Below, one piece after another: positions 9,550 to 19,109 of a stretch of 64,000 nt of DNA (the stretch's first letter is position 1; the number at the start of each line of letters is the position of its first letter). A model generated the notes under the pieces. It saw only the letters and a program-made list of their open reading frames with translations, searched no databases and was not told the DNA's origin. The translations under genes were made by a program, and so were the position numbers. Origin of the DNA: Phascolarctos cinereus (taxonomy: Eukaryota > Chordata > Mammalia > Diprotodontia > Phascolarctidae); NCBI RefSeq assembly GCF_002099425.1, contig NW_018343982.1, positions 9,459,501 through 9,523,500 of the forward strand. Direction: 5' to 3'.

Positions 9550-9935
9550 TCTTAACTATTATTTTGTTTGTTATAACACTATTAGACCTCAAGAATTTAT
9601 TGAAAGGCTGAAGTAATTGTGAAGAGCCCTAATGACTTAGCCTAATTTATGTAGGTCATTTTCCTGATGATGTGCTAAAACCTTATGGACTGTTGCCAGG
9701 ATGTGGGAGATATTCTCTCCATTCTGCCCCATGCAAGCTTCTGGAGGGCAGGTATTTTGTTTTGTGCTTGCTATGAACAGGTGAAGGGACCTTACATAAC
9801 CCAATTTGGAAGGCAGTGGAATCCAAATTCTTACCAGGATGTTTACATGAAATGGTGATGGATGGAGAAGTAGCTTCTAGAGAACTCTGAGGGGCAGCTT
9901 ACAATTTTAAAGGGAAAAAGAACAAAGCCGGATGG
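9550..9935. other. No recognisable feature
   Basis: Mixed AT-rich sequence without a repeat or gene I can identify. Confidence 0.45.
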
Positions 9936-9939
9936 AATA

Positions 9940-10085
9940 ATAATAAAAGTTCACAGTTATATAGCTTTTTTGAATTACTACACACTTTCAAAGACATTGT
10001 CCCATTTTAGCCTCACAACAAACCTATGAAGTAGGTAACTAGCATCCTGATTTTATGGATGAGGAAACTGAGGCTGAAAGCTATT
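9940..10085 (-). repeat. MIR-type SINE
   Basis: Inverted MIR order: 'tcacagttatatagctttt', 'cccattttagcctcacaaca', 'atgaagtaggtaac' and 'gatgaggaaactgaggctga'. Confidence 0.65.
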
Positions 10086-10230
10086 GATTGGCTTGTCTAC
10101 ATAGCCAAATGCTAAACTCCATAAGAGAGTTTTATAGTAGGATGCCTGTAAAAGTGACAGAAAAGTGGAATAGTCAATTAGTAAATAGTTGAAGCAATGT
10201 AATACATATAACAATATATATACATATATA

Positions 10231-10752
10231 TTTAGTATCAAGAAAATTTATTATAAAGAAAGTCCAGAGGATTTAGACATTTCTGGCCAGAAGTGGGCTC
10301 CACCCCTCTTCAGGAGGGGTGGGCCCTGAGTGCAAGGGAAAGTGTGCTTTTATGCAGTTGAATTTGGTGCAAAACCTCCCAGGCCGGATTGGTCCAACCC
10401 TTCCTAGGTTACACCTTTCCTTACATGTTTCCCCTTGATATTCTCAAGTATGTTCCCCCTCCCTTGGTCATACGTCCCATGACTCGTTAATGAGGCTCTA
10501 ATTTTATGCAGGGTGTGTCTGATAATAGTAATGAAGTTCATTAAGCAGGCACACTAACATTTTTCAGGTTTACCCTAACTGGTCTGAGCTAGCTCGACCC
10601 CTATCTTGATTTTGGGGTCTTCTTGGAACAATCCATTTACTTCCTATTGGTCAAGCCCAGCCCACCTACAGTGTACCACCTCTTGGAACCTTTGTTCTTT
10701 AAATCTCTGCGTTATTCTACTTGTGGAAACTTAAGCCCTTCTAACTCTAACA
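10231..10752 (-). repeat. 3' LTR of the ERV copy (U3 plus partial R)
   Basis: On the minus strand U3 begins TGTTAGAG at 10752, just after the purine tract. It reaches a TATA-like ATAAAAG at 10347-10353 and the inferred R start at 10324. AATAAA lies at 10247-10252 and the copy stops at 10231, with no U5. The other LTR's U5 ends ...TCTAACA, which mirrors the TGTTAGA start as expected for an LTR. Confidence 0.8.
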
Positions 10753-10770
10753 ATTCCCTCCTCTTCTTCT
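10753..10770 (-). other. Polypurine tract of the ERV copy
   Basis: The minus strand reads 'agaagaagaggagggaat' directly upstream of the U3 start. This is the expected position and composition of the plus-strand primer of a retrovirus. Confidence 0.7.
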
Positions 10771-10831
10771 CAATAAGAATTATGTTTCCACACTTTTTGT
10801 TCCTGTCGTCTTTCCTCAAAGTGTTTTAACA

Positions 10832-11312
10832 TTAGTTCAAATTCTCCATCAGAAGGAGAGGAATGATCATTAATTCAATCATCATCCTAACTCCACTTGA
10901 TCCTGTTACCTGAATTCCCATAGCTGGTCCCGTTGGGATACTTTTAGTTAGTGCTGTTTCTATTAATTTTTGCACTAGTCCTCTGATACAAGGGTTGATG
11001 CAACACCTTACTGCAGTTAAAACTCCCACAGCTAAGGTTAGAGAAGTGATGATGGATGCTGCTATTCCCTTCCATTTGCCAGACCAGGATTCTAACCATC
11101 ACTTTAATCAGTTATCTATCCCAGAATTCTCTGCCAACTCCTTGGCTAAAGTGGTTAAACCTTGCAATACCTTAGTGATGGTTCTACCTGGGACTGTGCT
11201 GCTGGGCAACATTTCATCAAGGGATTTTGGGGACTTAAAACAATATGAGAGAAGGAAGGGAAGAGTTGACCTACCCATTGACAAATTAAAAAGGGGGCAG
11301 TCTCCTTATTAA
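10832..11312 (-). pseudogene. Relic of a retroviral env transmembrane-subunit end
   Basis: Minus-strand frames in this stretch resemble the end of a retroviral transmembrane envelope subunit: a tryptophan-rich segment, then a hydrophobic span, then a short tail with cysteines. The tail fills part of an open frame at 10832-11029. The stretch lies directly upstream of the polypurine tract, as env does in proviruses. It is a truncated fossil, and the surface subunit is not present. The family call (class II) comes mainly from the lysine-type primer site. Confidence 0.6.
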
Positions 11313-11819
11313 GTGCAGATACAGAGACCCAAAAGTAATGATAAATTGTCCATTTAAAGCTTCAGAAGTCTCTTCTCATACTGCTGTCTGACACTCTTGA
11401 CATCATCTGGTGAAGTCTTCTTGTCTAAGTGCTGTTCAAACAGTGTCCAGCAGACTCTCCTCCTGCAGAGATCCTTCTTGTATCCACTCTCCTACAAGAT
11501 TGATCTCAGCCATGCAGAAAAGTCGTTCTCCTGACCTTCCCATGAGAACACCTTGCAGCTCATAGCAGCTCACAAACCTCTTTGCAGGTTGCTGACGTCA
11601 TGGGTCAGTAGCTCAATCAGTTCATTGTTAACCATACCTTTGCCCAATATATTGGCTCTTGTGGTCTGCCGGCAGCTTCCCCAATCCCCTGGACTTCTTC
11701 CACGTGGTCCAAGATCAGGAGTTCAGTTGGGAAAGGCTCAATTCACCGAGACCGCTGAAATACAGCGGGACCGCTCTTCCCGGGATGTCTTACCTTATCC
11801 TCTCCGAAATCTAGATTGA

Positions 11820-11837
11820 GCCCCACGCTGGGCGCCA
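11820..11837 (-). other. Primer-binding site, tRNA-Lys type
   Basis: The minus strand reads TGGCGCCCAGCGTGGGGC, three bases after the U5 end. It matches the lysine-1,2 tRNA primer sequence as I know it except at one base. Lysine primers are common among betaretroviruses and related class II ERVs. Confidence 0.85.
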
Positions 11838-11840
11838 AAT

Positions 11841-11961
11841 TGTTAGAAATAGGCTTGACACCAAAAATTTAGTATCAAGAAAATTTATTATAAAGAAAGT
11901 CCAGATGATTTAGACGTTTCTGGCCAGAAGTGGGCTCCACCCCTCTTCAGGAGGGGTGGGC
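11841..11961 (-). repeat. 5' LTR of the ERV copy (R-U5 only)
   Basis: R occupies 11868-11961 and is collinear with 10231-10324. U5 runs from there to the TCTAACA end at 11841. No U3 is present: the match to the other LTR ends exactly where its predicted cap site lies. Confidence 0.8.
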
Positions 11962-12425
11962 AACAATATATTTCTAATTATTTCAAGTACATTTATTGAC
12001 TTAAAGTGAATTAGACAACCGAGTAGAGGCAATGACATTAAAGGCATTAAAATAGGGTCTTGGGAGACCTGCTTTAATGAATAGGTAAAAATGAATTATA
12101 ATTAGCACATCAACTGATTGCAGAGACTGGCATTTCTAAAATGCTTTAGGCTGCTTGAAGATAACTGGATCCATGAATTTTTAAAACATTCTTCCTTTTC
12201 AATCTTATTTACATTAGATTTCTACACTATTTATGAAGAATGGATTTATGAAGCAGGTCTGAGTTTCTGTCATCCCCTTTGGAGTTGTCACAAATTACAG
12301 ATTAACACAGTGAACTAAATGGGACTTCTCTGTATTTTCTGAAGGACCAAAGATGGTTTTGTCATCAAAACTGGTTGAGCACCATGATGATATTCCACTT
12401 GTCCTCTATAACTGAGTCCATATAC
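11962..12425. other. No recognisable feature
   Basis: AT-rich sequence with no named repeat. The 66-codon frame at 12118-12318 has no domain I recognise. Confidence 0.45.
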
Positions 12426-12429
12426 ATTC

Positions 12430-12570
12430 AGAGACATAGAATTTCATAGTTAGAAGAGACATTATTGACTGTCTAGTCCAATTTGTACCTGAAAAAGAAT
12501 TCCCTGACCATGGAAACCTGTTCTTGAATACATCAATGGAACTGTGGTCTCAGTAATAGACCATTCAGTT
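12430..12570 (-). repeat. L3/CR1 3' fragment
   Basis: Plus-strand 'catagaatttcatagttaga', then 'ctgtctagtccaatttgtacc', follows the inverted CR1/L3 tail ('...ttggaagggacct...atctagtccaacc...'). Confidence 0.6.
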
Positions 12571-12589
12571 TAGGTCCATTGTATTTATC

Positions 12590-12690
12590 TGTTTGTCCTG
12601 CAGCACCACAAGGTTATTATGGAGTATACAGAAGGAGAAGACCACCCCTCAAGGAGCTTACAGTTAAGTTGGGAAGATATATAATCACAG
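12590..12690 (+). repeat. Fragment of an old dispersed repeat
   Basis: 'ctcaaggagcttacagttaa' is the middle of the repeat that begins 'ccaggcactgtgctaag'. Other copies lie at about 25.4, 35.0, 38.5, 53.0 and 63.2 kb. I do not commit to a family name. Confidence 0.4.
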
Positions 12691-12699
12691 AGAAAAAAG

Positions 12700-13275
12700 A
12701 ACAATACTAGGTCTTATATGGTTAGGACCACAAATGTGTGATACAGACTGTAACTATGATACGAGTTCAGAATCAAGGAAATTCTTTTTCCTTTACTCAA
12801 TCAACTTTTCTCGCATGGTAGCAAAAAGAGGAGGGAAGAGGACGAGCAGGAGTTGGAGGAAAATGAATAGGGTAGTGAAGACATAGAAAGAGAAACAGAA
12901 GAATGAAAGCACGTATCCTGATGCCAGCATTAATGTGGTGGGAACTCATCTCAGTTTATTCCTTCACTTTGTTGCTCCTGAATCTGTATGAGCCTTTTCT
13001 TTCTAGGAGAGTCTGTCATCATCAAAGATAGATATGTACTCCTTAGGCAGGCATCTTCATGACTCATTTGCATCCTCTTTGCTATAAAAATTCCTTCACC
13101 CTGACCTCTAACAATTTTAAAGGAACTCATGCCTGAAGTCATTCTACCAACAGCTATGATGCCCCTCCTGATGAAACAGAATCTGGCAAAATCCTTCTCT
13201 GGAAATTTGTACTCATTTTTTGGTGAAATTATAGGCAAAGATAATAACACTAGCAGTAGTAGCAGGAATATCATT
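12700..13275. other. No recognisable feature
   Basis: The opposing frames at 12951-13274 (-) and 13129-13350 (+) are unremarkable in composition and overlap each other. I see no gene. Confidence 0.45.
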
Positions 13276-13279
13276 AATA

Positions 13280-13450
13280 AGACTTTACATATTCATGGTG
13301 TTTTATATATTTCAGAGACTCCCCACATAAAATGTTATTTTATCTTTTAGAAAAATCCTGTGAATTACACAGCATTAGTTTTATATCCATTTTACAGATG
13401 AGGAAACTTGAGGCCCAGAGAAGTCAAGAAAATGCCCCAGGGTTGCGCAA
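13280..13450 (-). repeat. MIR-type SINE
   Basis: Inverted MIR core 'ccattttacagatgagga', 'aacttgaggcccagagaag' and 'ccccagggttgcgcaa'. Confidence 0.65.
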
Positions 13451-13454
13451 TTGT

Positions 13455-13650
13455 GGTGGAAAGAGTGCTTGAAGCCAGAAGACCTGGCTTCTAGTCCCTG
13501 CTGTGCCACTTACTAGCTAGCTGTGTGATCTTAGGGAATTCATTAACCACTCTGCTGCCTTCTCCTGCTTCATGTTTGAAAAGAATGGAGCTTATATGTG
13601 ATGATTGCTAAGGTCTCTTCTGGATCTGATATTTCATGATTCTAAGTTAT
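13455..13650 (+). repeat. MIR-type SINE
   Basis: Forward MIR order: 'gtggaaagagtgcttgaagcc', 'gacctggcttctagtccctg', 'gccacttactagctagctgtg', then a degenerate end. It abuts the inverted MIR to its left. Confidence 0.65.
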
Positions 13651-13839
13651 TGGCAGAGTCAGAGACATCTTTAATTTTTTTTACAGTACCAATATTGTAC
13701 AATTCTTATTTTCAAGTCATAAATAGATAAGAATCATAATTGCTCATGTTGATTTTAAATGGATTTCTGAAGGATGTGAGCAGAAAGCAAAAATTTAAGA
13801 AAAATGCTTTTAATAGATGTTGCCGTATGATGATGATGA

Positions 13840-14095
13840 TGATGACACTAACATTTTTATCATGCATACTATATGCCAGACATTGTGCTAAATGTTTTGC
13901 AATTATCTCATTTGATCTTCAAAATACCCCTGGGAGGTAGGTGCTATTATTATCCTCATTTTACAGATGAGGAAGCTGAGGCAAACAGTTTGAATGATGT
14001 ACCCAAGGCCACATAGCTAGTAAGTATCTGAGGCTGTATTTGAGCTCAGGTCGTCCTGACTCCAGGTCTGATGCTCTATCCATTATGCCACCTCT
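13840..14095 (-). mobile_element. MIR/tRNA-headed composite SINE
   Basis: 'actatatgccagacattgtg', 'cattttacagatgaggaagc', 'ggccacatagctagtaagta' and 'ctccaggtctgatgctctat' ending 'atgccacct'. A short (ATG)n run borders it at about 13828-13845. Confidence 0.65.
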
Positions 14096-14099
14096 AAAC

Positions 14100-15780
14100 T
14101 AAGTAGGATGAAAAGGTTTTCAAAATAGAGAAAAATAGCAGAAGAAATCAGAACCGTGAAGGAGCAGGAAGAAGTATGTATCATCTTCATCATCCTGTCT
14201 GGCATGGGAGCTGTTCTGAAGATGCTTTCAGTAAGTTTATAGAAGATGAGTCCACATTTCAATACTTTCCTTCAGTTACAGAAAATATACAGCATTTTAT
14301 TTACCCAAACAATAGTTCTTTGAATATTAAACATAAAAGAACAATAGTGAGATAGTGACTTGTCCCAAGATAGTTTCTATGTGAATGCTAGTGAATACAT
14401 AGTTGATAAGAATGAGAAATAATTATAATAATTGACCTGAAAAAAGGTTCCAATCTTGATTCTTTGACCACTGGGCATTTTTTCTTACTTTTGAAGAGCA
14501 TCTTTTAAACAATTCATCATGGCAATTTACACTTGATGTTTCCTCTCCCTTTAAACACCTTGCTTCATGGTAATGTGCACCCCTTCTTCTCTCCCAACCC
14601 CTGCTTCCTCCATTTGTTCTCTCTGTCTGGAAGCAGGCTGTGATTGTTTCAGTCCCAAGTTCTCAGCACAGACCAAGTGCAACCACCTCCATGATTGGCT
14701 TAATTAATGGCATGGAAGCATGTTTTCCAAAGTTGTCCTGGGGACAAGATTGGCCATGCTGTCTCTGCAGTTCCTAGGGGTGACATAGCATTGCTCCAAA
14801 CCCATCTATCCATGGCTAGTGTTGATCTCTAATCTGCTTTTTCTCCTCCTCCTCTGAACTCTTATAAGCCTTGTCTTTCAGCAAGTGTGAAACAATTTCC
14901 TCTTTTCACAGAGGCCCAGTGGCAGGCAGATTAATGAACCTTAACACAACAGAGGCCTGCCTAACAAAAAAAAAAAGTCTGAAAAGCATTCTGCAGTCCC
15001 CTATGACATCGCACCCTGTGAAGGACAATTATAAAAAGACCACAGAGCAACTGGGCTGCCTTCCCTCGCCCACAATTTCTATGGCTCAGAGCCACCCTAA
15101 AGAGCCCTACAAAATGATTATTCTGTTACTCTTGGTTTCCCCTACCTCGACTCTCCCCACCTTACATACACACCTAATACCCCACTCCCTGCTGCCCCAT
15201 TTTCTGAGAATATCAAGGACTGTGACTCTTGACATCTTTAGACAAAAATGACATGACAGGGATTGGTTTTCCTTAAAATAAACACAAAGTTTCTGTCATC
15301 TTCTTGTTAGGACTTTTAGTTCAGAGGCTATGATAGATGGGTGTAGTTTCTGTTTCAGAGAGAATGTCAGAATGAGCAGGACTTACTTAGCTGGCTCAGC
15401 TGTGCCCACTAACTCTGGCCAAAGCATCAGGGAAATGAGGCTGGTTGGTAGTTTTTGTTTTTAGGGAGATGTTTTGGTTATTGTTGTCTCTCTTTCTTCT
15501 CCTCCTTCCCTCCCCGGCCCCTTTCAGTGGAGTTGGCTCAGACTCTCTTAACACACTAGTGTGTGGGACTCTCCCTCAGAATGTGAAACAGATGGTCCAA
15601 GTGAGGGACTCAGGGATATTTGCTTTGGAAACATAGGGCCCAGGTGTCTGTGGTGGAATTTCCAGCAGCTGAGGGTCTCACTGTGCCTAAATGTCCATAT
15701 GATGTAGGGAACCCCTGAAGGATTTGGTTGCCAGCTCCTAGACTGCCTGGGAGCGAATGATAGCAGTGAGCCCAATGGGG
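14100..15780. other. 1.7 kb without a recognised repeat
   Basis: One of the longer stretches in the window free of identifiable repeats. It is moderately GC-balanced, with short frames at 14871-15251 (+) and 15445-15787 (both strands). None of these has a domain or plausible exon structure. It is a reasonable place to look for conserved non-coding sequence, but nothing in the bases proves that. Confidence 0.4.
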
Positions 15781-15784
15781 GGGA

Positions 15785-16010
15785 CATTGTTGCTCAGTCA
15801 TGTCCAACTCTTCATTACCCCATTTGGGGTTTTCTTGGCAAAGACACTGGAGTGATTTGCCATTTCCTTCTCCAGTTCATTTTACAGATGAAAAAACTGA
15901 GGCAAACAGGGCTAAGTGACTTGCCCAAGGTCACACATCTAGGAAGTATCTGAGACAAGATTTGAACTCAGGAAGATTAGTCTTCCTGACTTTCACCCAC
16001 CACCTAAGGC
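15785..16010 (-). mobile_element. tRNA-derived marsupial SINE
   Basis: Plus strand: 'ttgttgctcagtcatgtcc', 'ccatttggggttttcttggc', 'ccatttccttctccagttca', 'acagatgaaaaaactgaggc' and 'aggtcacacatctaggaag'. The tRNA-like end is degraded. Confidence 0.8.
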
Positions 16011-16189
16011 TTACAGGGGTTAATTGGCTTTGCCTGAAATCTCTGAGCTGTTAAATGGCAGAGATAATTCTAAGCCCCCCTGATCTTTCTTCTCTACTAT
16101 GTGCCTCTCCAGTGCTGTCAGAGTCTCAGCAATGCCTCCAGAGGTCCTTCTGTAGTGCTCTGCACACATGTAGTGTTTATTATTATTGT

Positions 16190-16590
16190 TGATATTAATA
16201 AAATAATAACAGCTCTCATTTATATACTACTTTATGGCTTGCAAAGCACTTTACATGTATTATCTCATTTGATAATAAAAGTTAATGACTGACAGGTTGG
16301 CTAAGTGCAGTTGTTTATGGATTGTTATTATTATTGCCAAGAGCTGTGACTTCATACATGGGGAGAACAGTCAGTGCGGAAACTCCTTCTGCCCTGCCCC
16401 ACCCTCCACCAGCTGCCGATTGGCAACTCCTCTGTCACTTAGAGAGTTAGAAACTTGTCCGTGGTCCTGAGAGGTTATACAATTTACAGTTGCTCTCACT
16501 GCTACTATTTGTCAGAGATGGGACTTGAACTCTGGCTTTCCTCCCTGCTAGGTTGGCCTTCAAGCCATTAAACCACACTGCTTCCCCTTC
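16190..16590 (-). repeat. Two MIR-related SINE relics
   Basis: A MIR fragment at 16190-16275 ('ttgcaaagcactttacatg') is followed by a second relic at 16360-16590 ('actcctctgtcacttagaga', 'gggacttgaactctggcttt', 'aaaccacactgcttcccc'). The second resembles 7440-7630. Confidence 0.5.
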
Positions 16591-16599
16591 TAAATGGCT

Positions 16600-17190
16600 A
16601 AATAGAATATTCAGGTGCAGCTGCACAAGTGCTAGGTAGTGCAGTTGGTTGAAATCTCAACATTAAATGCAGAAGGCAGTGTGAGACCAGACCCATAAAA
16701 TCCTTGGGAAAGAGCTCCCCCTGTTTTTCCGAGAAAAAACTTTTGTGACCCCTGACAGTCAAACAGCTTGGAAATTATTCTTCCCTGACTCCCTCCGGGG
16801 CCTCTCCTTCTGAGTGAAAGGATCAGCTCTCCAGAGACAAGTCACGTTTTCGCTCTGTGATTTGGATTACGGAGAAAGGATTTTGACATATGAGGACAGC
16901 CTCTTCCTAGCCAACTTCCCTTTGGCTATTATTGCTGGACATGGCCACATATTTTCGCAAATATATAGAGTTATCGCTGGTGTCACAAGTGGAAGTGGCC
17001 TTCCAGGCCCTGGCAGGAGTGTCTTAGTGTCTTGGGGAGGCCAAGGACAGCATAGTTCGGATGTCAGGCACTTGCAGGATAGCTACCTTAGCCTTTGGAG
17101 GGGCTGAGATGCCCTTAGGGTGGGTCAGGTGAAAAGCCCTCCTACTTCTTGTCCCTTTGATGATCTCTTACCTATTTGTCTATTTCTTGA
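16600..17190. other. No recognisable feature
   Basis: A 97-codon frame at 16814-17107 (+) has mixed composition but no motif I recognise, no A-tail and no splice context. I do not call it. Confidence 0.4.
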
Positions 17191-17194
17191 GTAC

Positions 17195-17530
17195 CTCCTG
17201 TCTGCAAAGCTCTGATTGATGCTGAGCATATCCACACACGAATAAGACATGGCTATTCATGTCTTGTAGTTTAGCAGGGAACATATGAAAAGTACAAAAT
17301 TGAACGTAAGACAAGGTAGGGTGTGATAAATATTGTAAGTGTGGTATGAACGGAAAGTGACATGGGTTAGGGAAGAGGACGATCACTAGCTCACTGGCAG
17401 GGAGCCTTACATGTAATGGAAGCTCGATTAATATTTGTTAAATGAACTAGCAAATTGGGAGGAGGGGTGGAAAATCAAGGAAGCCTTTCTGGAGGAGGTA
17501 ATATTTTATCTGGGCCTTGAAGCATGATTA
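17195..17530 (+). repeat. Old dispersed repeat
   Basis: Carries 'gagtacctcctgtctgcaaa' and 'tagtttagcaggga' at the left. The right has 'ggaagcctttctggaggagg' and 'tctgggccttgaagcatgat', the end section of the 'ccaggcactgtgctaag' repeat. An L2-like end ('ttaatatttgttaaatgaa') sits inside. Confidence 0.45.
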
Positions 17531-17535
17531 GGATT

Positions 17536-17660
17536 TTGTAAAAGGGGTGTGTGAGTGAGTGAGTGAGTGTGTGTAAAAGAGACAGAGAATGACAGACAGA
17601 GGGACAGAAACAGAGAGAAAGAGATAGAAAGAGGCAGAGAGAGACAGAGAGGTGGCAGGG
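17536..17660. repeat. (GTGA)n and GA-rich simple repeat
   Basis: 'gtgagtgagtgagtgagtgtg' type repeats, then 'gacagagagagacagagag'. The overlapping minus-strand frames rich in Ser, Leu and Cys are artefacts of this tract. Confidence 0.8.
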
Positions 17661-18179
17661 GGGAATAGGGAGCAACCCTGAGTGAGGTACCATGGGAAAG
17701 TGTATTTTGAGCCACTGGGAATCTGTTATGAAAGCACTGGTTTCTTGAGTGGGTGGGATCTGAGAGTGCACACTACATTTAAGTTCATGGAATGATGGGG
17801 AACAAGGGATTACCATACATATTCCACATGATTGGAAACTTTGTCTAGGGCCAGCGCTGTCAATAGTATGCTTTGATACTCTATGAATCCGTTGTCTAAT
17901 TGATGTACATATTCCCTCCAACACTGCCAATAGAAATCCATCTATGTCTCTCTATGAGGTCCATCCAATGTGCTGTGGGCCTTCCTCTGGGGCTCTTGAC
18001 ATTATTTGGGTACCATCGTCACACATAGGCTCTTTCTTTGTATCCCTTCTTTTCCAGTCCATCATGCATTTCTCTGATATCTTTTCCCTTGCCTTTCCCC
18101 TCATTCCTCTGGACTTGTGCTTTCATCAATACAGAGAGCTCCAAGTGAGAAATTTTCTCTGCCCATTCAATCACATATT

Positions 18180-18335
18180 CTCTGCCACTTAGAGTCTCCC
18201 AGAGAATTGCCTGAGGTGCCAAAAAATTAAGTGATATGCTCAAGGTCACACAACCAAAATTATCAGAAGTGGGATTTGAACTGAGGTCTTCCTGATTCCA
18301 AGGCCAGCTCTCTATCCACTGTACTATACTAACTC
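18180..18335 (-). mobile_element. MIR-related marsupial SINE
   Basis: 'ctgccacttagagtctccca', 'ctcaaggtcacacaacc', 'gggatttgaactgaggtctt' and 'ccagctctctatccactgta' in the inverted order of the 7440-7630 element. Confidence 0.65.
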
Positions 18336-18614
18336 TTTTTTTTACATGAAGTTATTTTTGGTATTATGCTACAGCATACTTATGCCCACTATAATTGTCT
18401 CTCATTTTAACCTCAGATTATGGTTCCCCAATTGTGATGTTCTAGGATCTTCAGCCACAGAGCATCCCTAGAGGCATATTGGTGTCCAGATTGCCCACCT
18501 AAATCAGTCAATGGAGCACAAGACCCTTATTTGCAGGGTTATGAGTTCCATATTAGGTTCAAAGGTCTTCTCGTCAATAGCATATTTGGGCAGGGGGGGA
18601 GAGAGAAAAAGTAG

Positions 18615-18860
18615 AAAGCAAAAATAATAGCTTACATTTACGCACCATGGTCAAATTTTTTCAGTCTCTTTCTGTTCATGCACTCGTTTGATCCTTCCAA
18701 CAACCCTGTGAGAGAGCAATCCAAATATCTCCCCATTTTACAGATGAGGAGACGACCTCAGGGAGATGAAGTGACTTGTCCAATGTCACACATCTTATTG
18801 GTGTGAACCAAGCTCTTCCTACTCCAAATTTAGCTCTCTTGTCATGCTGCTGTGCTACAT
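18615..18860 (-). repeat. MIR-type SINE
   Basis: Inverted order: 'aatagcttacatttacgc', 'ccttccaacaaccctgtga', 'cattttacagatgagga' and 'gcaaccaagctcttcctac'-like end with 'atgctgctgtgctac'. Confidence 0.65.
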
Positions 18861-18894
18861 ATCTATAGGAGTGATATCTACCTGAGATTTTCTA

Positions 18895-19105
18895 GCCACC
18901 GGCAGTGTGGTAGAAAGATCTCTGGACCTAAGGGTTGGGCTGCCTGGCTTCTGGTGCTGGCTTTGCTACATATTTTCTGGGAGGTCCTAAACATAACGCT
19001 TTTCTCTTTCTAAGCCTCCGCCTTTCCATCTTGTTAAATGAGGATTTGGACTGAGGGATTTCTAAGGTCCACTCCACCTCTATCATTCTATGATTCCTTC
19101 ATGGC
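18895..19105 (+). repeat. MIR-type SINE
   Basis: Forward order: 'gcagtgtggtagaaagat', 'ttgggctgcctggcttctgg' and a far end 'taaggtccactccacctcta' with 'attctatgattcctt'. It lies head to head with the inverted MIR to its left. Confidence 0.65.
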
Positions 19106-19109
19106 TCCT

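Larger units (their letters stand above)
10231..11961 (-). mobile_element. Fossil class II (betaretrovirus-like) ERV copy with mRNA-like ends
   Basis: A broken, internally shortened retroviral copy on the minus strand, about 1.73 kb. In order on its own strand it has a partial 5' LTR (R-U5), a tRNA-Lys-type primer site, about 0.5 kb of leader-like sequence, an env transmembrane-end relic, a purine-rich tract, U3 and a partial R. gag, pro, pol and most of env are absent. The two R copies are 94 bp each, collinear, with two differences, so the insertion is fairly young. The outer ends coincide with a predicted cap site (29 bp downstream of the TATA-like box) and a poly(A) site (16 bp after AATAAA), not with LTR ends. 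A possible 9-bp target duplication 'aacaatata' (10210-10218, 11962-11970) flanks it but is low-complexity. Seen: structure and ends. Inferred: copied from a retroviral RNA by LINE machinery. Confidence 0.8.

Noticed and set aside
10201-10230. Poly(A) tail of the ERV copy
   Set aside because: The sequence next to the end is AT-alternating rather than A-rich; it may be a decayed tail, but I do not claim it.
11553-11819. 88-codon plus-strand frame inside the ERV copy
   Set aside because: It runs antisense to the retroviral leader region and ends at the primer site, so it is a shadow frame.
17475-17930. 151-codon minus-strand frame
   Set aside because: Half of it is translated GTGA/GACA simple repeat and the rest old dispersed repeat.
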